From Paenibacillus sp. MMS18-CY102 (GTDB lineage: Bacteria; Bacillota; Bacilli; Paenibacillales; Paenibacillaceae): a DNA stretch of 64,000 nt. This document shows positions 25,276 to 32,716 of the stretch, one piece after another. A program made the translations under genes and the position numbers. The stretch covers positions 62,001 through 126,000 of the forward strand of contig NZ_WSTC01000015.1 of the NCBI RefSeq assembly GCF_009789195.1, written 5' to 3'. The number at the start of each line of letters is the position of its first letter. Position 1 is the first letter of the stretch. The notes under the pieces were generated by a model that saw nothing but the letters and a program-made list of their open reading frames with translations, searched no databases and was not told the origin of the DNA.

Positions 25276-26010
25276 TCACATGCCTTGCTCGTGCGCATAC
25301 CTTGCCAGTTGAACACGATTGTCGAGATGCAGCTTTTGAAGAATATTTTTCAAATGATTTTTCACCGTATGCTCGGAGATGCCGAGTTTCACACCGATTT
25401 CCTTATTTGAATCGCCGTATGCTACACGCTCTAATATTTCTTTCTCCCGTTCAGTAAGAGGCGTGGACGCGGCATGGCGATTGGATGCTGGCTTGCTGCC
25501 CTGCATAGGCACATTGGAAGATCGGGCCGGTTGCTGTGCCAAAGGCATAGGCGCCGTTCCTAAAGCCACAGTCGCTCCCGTAAACTCTTGTAGCAACCGT
25601 GCGGCTAACTCCTTAGACATTGGCGTTTCATCAATTGCTACTGCACGCAAATATTCAAGCCACGCGGAAGGCATTAAATTTTTGAGCAAATAGCCTTGTG
25701 CACCTCGCCTAATCGCTTCAAACAGATCCGTAATATCGTCGGATACCGTGACCATCACAATTTTGGCAGATGGCAGCTTCTCCTTAATGCGCTGTGTCGC
25801 TTCGAGACCGCCGATTCCAGGCATTCGAATATCCATCAGGATAAGGTCCGGCTCTAAATATTCAACAAGCGATATTGCCTCTTCACCGCTCGTCGCTTCC
25901 CCAACAATTTCGAAAGACAAGTCAGCAGACAAAATATCGCGCATTCCCTCTCGCCCATGCGGGTGATCGTCAACCAGCAGCACACGAATGGCTGTTTCTT
26001 TATTTTTCAC
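25276..26010 (-). CDS. NarL/FixJ-family response regulator
   Basis: The receiver domain has the acidic pair in VDDHP, the phospho-acceptor Asp in LILMDIRMPG and the late Lys region (GYLLKNL). A linker of about 40 residues with Ala/Gln/Ser-rich sequence leads to a LuxR-type HTH (PLTEREKEILERVAYGDSNK, then GISEHTVKNHLKNILQKL). The GTG at 26010 lies eight bases after GAGG, and the reading frame overlaps the kinase gene's end by eleven bases. It should be phosphorylated by the neighbouring kinase. The position between ycnJ and ycnI suggests control of copper genes, which is inference. Confidence 0.9.
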   Translation of the reverse strand: MKNKETAIRVLLVDDHPHGREGMRDILSADLSFEIVGEATSGEEAISLVEYLEPDLILMDIRMPGIGGLEATQRIKEKLPSAKIVMVTVSDDITDLFEAIRRGAQGYLLKNLMPSAWLEYLRAVAIDETPMSKELAARLLQEFTGATVALGTAPMPLAQQPARSSNVPMQGSKPASNRHAASTPLTEREKEILERVAYGDSNKEIGVKLGISEHTVKNHLKNILQKLHLDNRVQLARYAHEQGM

Positions 26011-26845
26011 GCCCGTCACCTCGATTGTTGACGATTTCGACTGTTGTACCCTCGTCCTTGCTTCCTTTGATTGTAAACGTCCAGCCCATTCCGGCTGCCC
26101 GATCGCGCATCATGCGTATGCCAAACCTGCCTTTTGCCCAGAAATCGGTCTCTTCACTTCCATTCCCATTATCCTGAACAACAGCTCGAAAACCATTGCC
26201 AATCGGCTCGCATGCCAATATTAAGGCGTTAGCATTCGCGTGCTTGCGAACATTCATGACAGACTCGCGCAAAATCGCCAACAGCTCAACCTGCTCTTTG
26301 CCAGTAAGCAAGCCATCAGACAGCCGCCAGTCCAGCCTAACCTGAATGCCATTGGCGTTCGCTTCATCCGCTAGTCCACGAATGGCAGACATCCAATGCA
26401 CATCCGTCGTAACAGGGGCTGTTCGAAGGTTTGCAATCGATTGGCGCACGTCCTCATAAACATGGCGGACTGTCGCCCTAATCTGTTCCGCTGCAACTGC
26501 CCGGCCGCCGCTATCTTGTGCCCGCTCCAGCTTATCCAGCTTAACGGACATCAGAAAAAGGGATTGCGAGATGCCGTCGTGCAGCTCACGGGCCAACTGT
26601 TCCCGTTCCTCAAAGGCAGCCTTCATCGCTTGGCCCCTTTGAAGCTGATTAAGCGTCTCCTCCAGCATCCGGAATAGTTTCGTTAACAAGGTAAGCGTGA
26701 CGAGCAACACGATAAAGGGAGTTAGCACATTGCCAAGCTCCATAGATAAATAAGGCAGCAGCACTTGATGCCGCACATATTCCCAAATCCCTGTTGCTAC
26801 CGTCGGCAGCAGAAGGATTAACCATTTGATTTTTGTATAGGACAT
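26000..26845 (-). CDS. NarL-type sensor histidine kinase
   Basis: The 281-residue kinase has two short N-terminal membrane helices (residues 7-20 and 38-56) with almost no external loop, so it may sense within the membrane or through a partner. The HisKA_3 box REQLARELHDGISQS contains H89. The ATPase has the N-box NVRKHANA, the G1 box QDNGNG and a GRFGIRMMRDRA segment. It starts 11 bases after ycnJ and overlaps the response regulator gene, so the three genes are cotranscribed. Confidence 0.9.
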   Translation of the reverse strand: MSYTKIKWLILLLPTVATGIWEYVRHQVLLPYLSMELGNVLTPFIVLLVTLTLLTKLFRMLEETLNQLQRGQAMKAAFEEREQLARELHDGISQSLFLMSVKLDKLERAQDSGGRAVAAEQIRATVRHVYEDVRQSIANLRTAPVTTDVHWMSAIRGLADEANANGIQVRLDWRLSDGLLTGKEQVELLAILRESVMNVRKHANANALILACEPIGNGFRAVVQDNGNGSEETDFWAKGRFGIRMMRDRAAGMGWTFTIKGSKDEGTTVEIVNNRGDGREK

Positions 26846-26856
26846 CGTTGCCCACC

Positions 26857-28476
26857 TCAGTAATTACGGAATGTCGTGGTCTCGACCAATTCATTATCTT
26901 CTTTATCCATCACACGAATCTCAGCTGTCCACAGGTCAGGGTATGGAATATACGGCCCCTCCGTCCGGTAGGTTGATTTTACATAACCATCGAACGCGTC
27001 AACCTCATCATCTTCGTAAGCTTCTAGTGGAATGTCGATCGGCGCATCCGGATGTTTTTCTGAACGGAAACGAAGCACAACTGATTTGGGTTGGCCCGTC
27101 TGCTCCGGAAGCCAAACTTTGAGCGTAACCTTGTTATCGCCAGGCTTATTAGGCGTTACGCGGAGCGATAAGTGCATTTTGGCGCCCATTTGATGGTAAC
27201 TGACCGGTTCGTTCGGTGGCAGAGGGCTTACATACGTAAACAAAGCCGTAATGATAATGATGCAAGCCATAAGCAGGCCATCCATTTTTAAAAGCCCTGG
27301 TGCCGGCAAATCCCCTCGCCTAACCCTTAGCCGCAGGAATACGCCAGCAATGATGACAAGGAGTGCTAATCCAGCTTTTATTGCCAACATGACGCCCCAA
27401 GCCGTCAGCCATAAATAAGAGAGCTTCGGCAAGAAGAGCAGCGTCATGCCTACGCCCGATAACACCAGCGCCGCTAATGACAGCACCGCACCTCCTGAGA
27501 ATCGAGTGGCGAATCTGCCCGCTTCTTTGCGGTCTTTGAACCAAAGAACGAGCAGCAGCGCCAGGCCACCTGCCCAAAGTGATGCAGCAATTAAGTGTAC
27601 GCCATCTAACGCAACCGTGAGTGCTTTAGGGTTGTTAACGGCTGCGTGACCGCTCCAGCTTTCTACAGCTAGCAGCGCAATCACCCATGCGATACGGACA
27701 TAGCGCCCTCCACGCAAAATAACAAACCCGATCAATGTAAGGACGACCGTAAACAGCCATGTCATCCCTACCCCTGTACGGGTAAACAGCCGCGCCCACT
27801 CGTCGAGCGGCTGCCCTTCCATTACCTCGCGCGCATGGAAGAAGACATACAGGATCGATGCGAATAAGAGTGCACGAATGGACGCAAGCGACCATTGTTG
27901 AACGATGGGCTTCGCTTCTGTCCGCTCAAATCGCACGAACGCAGACCAAAGCATAATTCCTGCCGCAAGGAGCAACGCTCCATAATAAAATACGCGTACG
28001 GCATACAATACAAATTCAGCAGGCGACAATTGGGCCGCAGTCGCCTCATGCCCGGCATGTCCGGTTTGCGCATGAAGATCGAAGGTCGAGGCATCCTTAG
28101 CCTCCGGCGGATTGCCGACAATGAATACATAGGATCCGTTTACCGGATGCCCGTCTTCGGAAATGATGCGGTAGGTAACCGTGTAGACGCCTTCCTTGAG
28201 CTTGGGCAACGCAACCGTTGCCCGTGTATGATCGGCGTTGGTTTGGATAGCCGCATTGGCATCAATGGGGCGCGATTGCGAATCGAGCACTTCAATCGCT
28301 CCAACGCTTGTTTCGATCGCTTCGTTAAACGTTAGCTGCACGGAAGACGGGCTTGTTGCAAGCTGCTCCCCTGCATCTGGAACCGTCTCTAGCAATTGGG
28401 CATGAGCATCCGCATTAGGCGACGTCCACAGCAGCCAAGAAATAAGAAGCAACGTACTGAGCAAAAAACGTTTCAT
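26857..28476 (-). CDS. ycnJ: Copper transport protein YcnJ (CopC-CopD fusion)
   Basis: The 539-residue protein begins with a signal peptide and a CopC domain: mature start HAQLLETVPDAGEQL (copper-ligand His at the N terminus), EDGHPVNGSY with a further His. A His-rich linker (HAQTGHAGHEAT) leads to a CopD region with about eight membrane helices (about 155-410). A last extracellular domain of ~110 residues follows, as in B. subtilis YcnJ. It is predicted to import copper. Unlike B. subtilis, no ycnK repressor gene is adjacent; a two-component system follows instead. Confidence 0.92.
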   Translation of the reverse strand: MKRFLLSTLLLISWLLWTSPNADAHAQLLETVPDAGEQLATSPSSVQLTFNEAIETSVGAIEVLDSQSRPIDANAAIQTNADHTRATVALPKLKEGVYTVTYRIISEDGHPVNGSYVFIVGNPPEAKDASTFDLHAQTGHAGHEATAAQLSPAEFVLYAVRVFYYGALLLAAGIMLWSAFVRFERTEAKPIVQQWSLASIRALLFASILYVFFHAREVMEGQPLDEWARLFTRTGVGMTWLFTVVLTLIGFVILRGGRYVRIAWVIALLAVESWSGHAAVNNPKALTVALDGVHLIAASLWAGGLALLLVLWFKDRKEAGRFATRFSGGAVLSLAALVLSGVGMTLLFLPKLSYLWLTAWGVMLAIKAGLALLVIIAGVFLRLRVRRGDLPAPGLLKMDGLLMACIIIITALFTYVSPLPPNEPVSYHQMGAKMHLSLRVTPNKPGDNKVTLKVWLPEQTGQPKSVVLRFRSEKHPDAPIDIPLEAYEDDEVDAFDGYVKSTYRTEGPYIPYPDLWTAEIRVMDKEDNELVETTTFRNY

Positions 28477-28645
28477 AATAAATCCGGCACATCCTTTCGG
28501 GTCAAAAAAAGCGTGTCCAGCCTTAGTTTACAAAATTATGCCGCAGCATTCCGTTCTATAATTTGAACATTATCAGAACGTTCATGAAACAAGCAAGCTG
28601 TTCACACGCTAATCTGGCACGGCGGCGGACCGAATTCGTTTTCCA
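28477..28645. promoter_or_regulatory. Upstream region of ycnJ
   Basis: This gap holds the ycnJ promoter. A GAACGTTC palindrome lies within GAACATTATCAGAACGTTC near 28564-28583 and could be an operator. No -35/-10 pair is convincing by eye. Confidence 0.3.
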
Positions 28646-29074
28646 TTACGCAAGGGACTGCCGGCTGATTTTGGCAGCATAAAAGTCTGGCCAAAACGTA
28701 GCAGCAATAGGCGGAAATCCTCGGTCATCAGGCCACACATAGACCCAGCCAGAGAGGCCTGGATTGTCCAAATCACGGACCCAAATTCGGTCATAATCAT
28801 TATTCTCTTCATAGCCTATGAACTCTTCCAGTTCATCCATTGCCGCTAATCCGTTCCGATCTACTGTAATCCACTGCCCAGTAACAAATGCGGCGGTTTG
28901 TTTTGCTGCGGTATCTCTTACTAACGCGGGATATGGGCCAAAATCAACGAGCCGCCCTGCTATTCGCCCTTCCTCCGCATGAAGTACAAAAGAATCAACG
29001 ACATGCCGATTATGCTGTCCTGGCAGCAGTGAGCCATAGATGAATACTCTGATTATTCTTTTGTTCACATCCAT
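28646..29074 (-). CDS. Gamma-glutamylcyclotransferase-like protein (AIG2 family)
   Basis: The ~142-residue protein has the family's nucleotide-like motif FIYGSLLPGQHN near the N terminus and the catalytic Glu region AAMDELEEFIGYE. Such enzymes release 5-oxoproline from gamma-glutamyl amines or peptides (YtfP/GGACT group). ATG 29074 follows AAGGGAGAG at good spacing. The next genes upstream are the 5-oxoprolinase subunits pxpB, pxpC and pxpA, so this enzyme would produce the substrate they consume. It lies 40 bases from pxpA in the same direction. Confidence 0.88.
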   Translation of the reverse strand: MDVNKRIIRVFIYGSLLPGQHNRHVVDSFVLHAEEGRIAGRLVDFGPYPALVRDTAAKQTAAFVTGQWITVDRNGLAAMDELEEFIGYEENNDYDRIWVRDLDNPGLSGWVYVWPDDRGFPPIAATFWPDFYAAKISRQSLA

Positions 29075-29114
29075 GCCCAAACTCTCCCTTCAAGTTGAAT
29101 GTAAAAGGCATGCG

Positions 29115-29879
29115 TTAAAATGGCGCTTGTATGCGGATCGATTCGGCTTCAAGCCCTTGCCGAATCGCTGCCGCCCATTGAGCGGCATGCGGACCATCGC
29201 CATGCAAGCAAATCGTGTGCGCCACAATTGCAGCCTCACGGCCATCTGTTGCCTGAACGGTTCCTTGTGTAACCATGCGAATCGCTTGGCGCAAGGCATC
29301 ATCTGTGGTTGTGAGTACAGCATTCGGTTTTGAGCGCGGCGTCAAATTGCCATCGGATTGATACGTACGGTCGGCGAAAACCTCGGAAACTGTACGCAAA
29401 CCAGCCGATTTGGCAGCCTCAAGCAATAAACTTCCTGATTGGGCGTAAAGCAGCAGCTGCGGGTCCATATCCCGCACAGCGCGCGCGATGGCATGGGCAA
29501 TCTCCGCTTGCTGATTAGCCATATGATATAGTGCGCCATGCGGCTTTATATGCCGGAGCCGTCCACCTTTGGACCGAACGAATGCCTCTAGCGCACCTGT
29601 CTGATAGAGAACAAAATCATAAGCCTCCTGCGGCGTTATCGCCATTTCCCTCCTGCCAAAGCCCATTCGGTCAGGTAGGCCTGGATGGGCGCCGATGGCT
29701 ACGCCTGCTTCGATGCAGCTGTTGACCGCATTTCGCATCGTATGCGGATCGCCAGCATGGAATCCGCAAGCAATATTTGCACTTGTTATATAGGGCAGGA
29801 GCGCTTCATCTTGGCCAAATGTGTACGAGCCAAAGCCTTCTCCGAAATCAGCGTTTAAATCGACGGACTGTTGAGGCAT
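29115..29879 (-). CDS. pxpA: 5-oxoprolinase subunit A (LamB/YcsF family)
   Basis: The 254-residue protein shows the complete LamB/YcsF signature: VDLNADFGEGFG at the start, TSANIACGFHAGDP near residue 33, GAHPGLPDRMGFGRR and HIKPHGALYHMA. PxpA is one of three subunits of the ATP-dependent bacterial 5-oxoprolinase, which opens 5-oxoproline to glutamate. Length is typical. It follows pxpC by 36 bases. Confidence 0.95.
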   Translation of the reverse strand: MPQQSVDLNADFGEGFGSYTFGQDEALLPYITSANIACGFHAGDPHTMRNAVNSCIEAGVAIGAHPGLPDRMGFGRREMAITPQEAYDFVLYQTGALEAFVRSKGGRLRHIKPHGALYHMANQQAEIAHAIARAVRDMDPQLLLYAQSGSLLLEAAKSAGLRTVSEVFADRTYQSDGNLTPRSKPNAVLTTTDDALRQAIRMVTQGTVQATDGREAAIVAHTICLHGDGPHAAQWAAAIRQGLEAESIRIQAPF

Positions 29880-29915
29880 GTTTGCACCTTCCTTTATTAG
29901 TATTAGCTCCGCTAT

Positions 29916-30953
29916 CTATGGCTGGCGCAAATGGATTGCTGCCGCTAAGGCACGAAGCTCCGCTTCTCGGATACGAAGAAGGCGCTGTGCCTCTCGCAGG
30001 CAAATAGGCCGAAAGCTTATATAGTCGCCCGGCTTGGCTTGAGCCAGCAACGGGAAATCGACGGAAACGACATGCGCAAGCTTTGGATAACCGCCTGTCG
30101 TCTGGCAATCGGCGCCTAGCACGATCGGCAGACCGCCGTCTGGCACTTGAACGACGCCCGGCACGATGCCGTGGGAGGGCAGCTCGGATCGCTCTGCCCT
30201 TGGAAGAGGCGAGCCTTCGAGCCGCACGCCCATACGGTCGGAAGCTGCCGATACGCGATAGCGGCCGCTGAAGAAGGCGGTACGGGCAGCTTCTGTAAAC
30301 TGCCCGTACTCGCTGCCCGGCATCACGCGCAGCTCGATGCCGCCAGGTCCTGCACCGCCATAAGCTTGCGGCGGTGCGTACCAGGCCGCCCCAGTTGCTG
30401 GGCGGCCTATGCTTGAGGCGGCGCGAGGCTTCGCCAGCGCCGCAAGCCATGCAGCCGCCCACGCGGATGGGGCGGCTGCCCCTGCGGCGGAGCCGCAGGG
30501 CACGGCATCGCCGGCGCGCAGCGGCCGACCGGCGATGCCGCCGATGGCGGCGCGCACGTCCGTGCTGCGGCTGCCAAGCGCCGGCGGCGTGCCGATGCCG
30601 CCGGCTGCCGCGACGTATGCGCGGCAGCCAAGTCGCGCCGCGCCGAACGTTAGCGTCGCGCCGGCCGGCACGTGTACCGGCCGCCACATCGCAAGCTCGC
30701 GGCCGTCTAGCTGTGGCGCCATATCGGCGCCGGTAACGGCGACCAGCAGGTCCGTCGCCGCTGTCATTGTCGGTCCCATAAGCGTCAGCTCAAGGCCTGC
30801 TGCTGACTCATCGTTACCGACGAGCATATTCGCTACGCGCATTGCATATGGGTCCATTGCGCCGCCGCTGGACAAGCCGGCTGCCCGGTGCCCGTCGCGC
30901 CCTAAGTCCTGTATCGTCGTATATAGCCCAGGCTTAGCGATGTATAAGCTCAT
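29916..30953 (-). CDS. pxpC: 5-oxoprolinase subunit C (KipA-like)
   Basis: The 345-residue protein matches the biotin-dependent carboxylase-like family: KPGLYTTIQDLGRDGHRAAG at the N terminus, GGAMDPYAMRVANMLVGN, and a C-terminal ILGADCQTTGGYPKLAHV-like segment. The middle (about residues 140-195) is Ala/Gly/Pro-rich and its DNA (30400-30660) is far richer in G+C than its surroundings. PxpB and PxpC together form the activating subunits of 5-oxoprolinase. Its ATG overlaps the pxpB stop (ATGA). Confidence 0.93.
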   Translation of the reverse strand: MSLYIAKPGLYTTIQDLGRDGHRAAGLSSGGAMDPYAMRVANMLVGNDESAAGLELTLMGPTMTAATDLLVAVTGADMAPQLDGRELAMWRPVHVPAGATLTFGAARLGCRAYVAAAGGIGTPPALGSRSTDVRAAIGGIAGRPLRAGDAVPCGSAAGAAAPSAWAAAWLAALAKPRAASSIGRPATGAAWYAPPQAYGGAGPGGIELRVMPGSEYGQFTEAARTAFFSGRYRVSAASDRMGVRLEGSPLPRAERSELPSHGIVPGVVQVPDGGLPIVLGADCQTTGGYPKLAHVVSVDFPLLAQAKPGDYISFRPICLREAQRLLRIREAELRALAAAIHLRQP

Positions 30954-31669
30954 TCTCCTCCCCCTTCCCGCTCCAGCTCGCGGAAGCGTGCCTCATCAAT
31001 CGGCACGAACTGCACCTGATCGCCAGCGCGCAGCAGCGCTGGCTGCTCCCGCCTCGCATCGAACAGCCGTAGCGGCGTTCGGCCGATCAACTGCCACCCG
31101 CCTGGCACAGCCAGCGGGTAAATGCCCGTTTGCCCGCCGCCAATGCCGACCGAGCCCGCGGGGACCCGCGGCCTTGGGCTGCTTAGGCGCGGCTGAGCAA
31201 GAATCTCCGGCAATCCCGCCATATACGGGAAGCCGGGCACAAAACCGACGAGCGCTACCGTATACACGGCTTCCGCATGCGCTCGAATAAACTGCTCCGC
31301 GCGCAATCCGCTGCGCGCGGCCGCCTCCTCCAGATCCGGTCCCATGCTGCCGCCATAGCAGACCGGAATTTCCATGTGGCGAACATCTGGCCGCTGCACG
31401 GCAGCCACATTCGCCAGCATTTTGCCTATCATGCTCGCTATCAGCGCGTATGGTTCGCAGCCATCTGGCCTCCCTAAAGCAATTAAGATCGGATCGTATA
31501 CGACCGTAACTGTGGCATAAGCAGGAATGACGTCGATAATGCCGTGTAGCTTATTGTCTCGTAGCATATCTGCTGCAGCAGCCATCAGTCTCCAGTCTCC
31601 AGCTTCCCCCGCTTCCTCCCACTCCGCGATAAGCGCTCGATCACCCAGCGGCGAGATGTTCCATCCCAT
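30950..31669 (-). CDS. pxpB: 5-oxoprolinase subunit B (KipI-like)
   Basis: The ~239-residue protein has the KipI/PxpB pattern: SPLGDRALIAEW at the start, HGIIDVIPAYATVTVVYDP, VALVGFVPGFPYMAGLP and RTPLRLFDARREQPALLRAGD. In B. subtilis KipI also inhibits the sporulation kinase KinA, but the metabolic role is the ancestral one. ATG 31669 is eight bases after GAGGGG and gives the family's normal N terminus; a longer frame reaches further upstream without support. It is the first gene of the pxpBCA operon. Confidence 0.92.
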   Translation of the reverse strand: MGWNISPLGDRALIAEWEEAGEAGDWRLMAAAADMLRDNKLHGIIDVIPAYATVTVVYDPILIALGRPDGCEPYALIASMIGKMLANVAAVQRPDVRHMEIPVCYGGSMGPDLEEAAARSGLRAEQFIRAHAEAVYTVALVGFVPGFPYMAGLPEILAQPRLSSPRPRVPAGSVGIGGGQTGIYPLAVPGGWQLIGRTPLRLFDARREQPALLRAGDQVQFVPIDEARFRELEREGGGE

Positions 31670-31703
31670 TTCATGCCCCTCATTTCTCCGTCTTTCCCTA
31701 AGA

Positions 31704-31753
31704 TTCAACATCCTGATTTCCTCTGATATAATTAAGTTTGGCGTAAACCAAAC
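31704..31753 (+). promoter_or_regulatory. Promoter and dyad upstream of the ABC/ECF operon
   Basis: TTCAAC (31704-31709) and TATAAT (31727-31732) with 17-base spacing face the ABC operon. A dyad GTTTGG-N6-CCAAAC at 31736-31753 follows immediately and could bind a repressor acting on this promoter and on the divergent pxp operon. Confidence 0.5.
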
Positions 31754-31852
31754 ACATTGTCTAGAAGCGTTTCCCACTATTCGGTTTCTCAAGAAGCTTC
31801 TTCTCGAATCTTTTTGCTTGAACCTCTCGTTGAATGAAGCAGGAGGGATTAC

Positions 31853-32716
31853 ATGCTAACCGCCAATCGACTTGGCAAACGATATAAATCCGGCTGGGCG
31901 CTTCACCCGATTTCCGTCTCGTTCGGTCCCGGCATGCACGGGCTGTTAGGGCCCAATGGCGCCGGCAAATCTACATTGCTCCGCATGCTTGCAGGCTTGC
32001 TCGCACCGACGACAGGCGACGCCGAGCTTCACGGCTTGTCCGTAAGGCATGGCTACCGCTCGCGCCAGCATATCGGCTTCGTCCCACAAGCGTTCCGCAT
32101 GCACGCCCAGCTGTCCGGCATCGAGACCGTTAAGCACTCGGTTATGATGCGCGGCGTGTCCGCACGCGTTGCCGCCTCGGCCTCAGAAGCCGCCTTAGCG
32201 GCGGTCGGGCTCACCGAGACAATGGACTGGGCGGTACGCAACTACTCGTCCGGCATGGTCAAACGGCTCGGAATCGCGCAAGCAATCGCCTGCGGCCCTG
32301 ATGTGCTAATTGTCGATGAGCCAACCGCAGGGCTCGATCCCGAGGAGCGAGTGAAGCTGCGCAGCGTATTGGCTGAGCTGTCCCAGACGAAAGCCGTTAT
32401 TCTCTCGACGCATGTCCTGAGCGATGTGGGCATTTGCCGCGATATCCATGTGCTCTGCGAGGGCAGACTGTTATATAGCGGAGGCAAAGAGGAGCTTGCC
32501 TCTCACGCCAAAGGGCAGGTATGGCGCTGGGAAACATCGGAATCGGAATGGCGGCGGCAGCCTGCTGCGGGCATTATTGCAGCCAAACGCACCTTCGAAG
32601 GGCTAGAATGCCGCGCGTTATCGATGTCGATGCCCCATCCCTATGCGATAGAAACAGAACCATCCATGGAAGAAGGCTACTTGGCATTGATCAGTTCAAG
32701 TAAATTACAACAATGA
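31853..32716 (+). CDS. ABC transporter ATP-binding protein
   Basis: The 287-residue ATPase has Walker A GPNGAGKST, a Q-loop in GFVPQAFRMH, the signature YSSGMVKRLGIAQA (YSSGM in place of LSGGQ), Walker B VLIVDEPTAGLDP and switch His in STHVLSD. The order is that of ABC-2 type exporters such as YxlF or CcmA-like proteins. The C-terminal ~70 residues form an extra domain. Its stop overlaps the permease start (ATGA). It is the first gene of an operon with a permease, an ECF sigma factor, a membrane protein and a second ATPase. Confidence 0.92.
   Translation: MLTANRLGKRYKSGWALHPISVSFGPGMHGLLGPNGAGKSTLLRMLAGLLAPTTGDAELHGLSVRHGYRSRQHIGFVPQAFRMHAQLSGIETVKHSVMMRGVSARVAASASEAALAAVGLTETMDWAVRNYSSGMVKRLGIAQAIACGPDVLIVDEPTAGLDPEERVKLRSVLAELSQTKAVILSTHVLSDVGICRDIHVLCEGRLLYSGGKEELASHAKGQVWRWETSESEWRRQPAAGIIAAKRTFEGLECRALSMSMPHPYAIETEPSMEEGYLALISSSKLQQ

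Noticed and set aside
30409-31290. A 293-codon plus-strand frame and a minus-strand alternative at 29848-30687 over pxpC
   Set aside because: Both come from the high G+C of pxpC, which opens all frames; the Arg/Ala-rich products have no family features.
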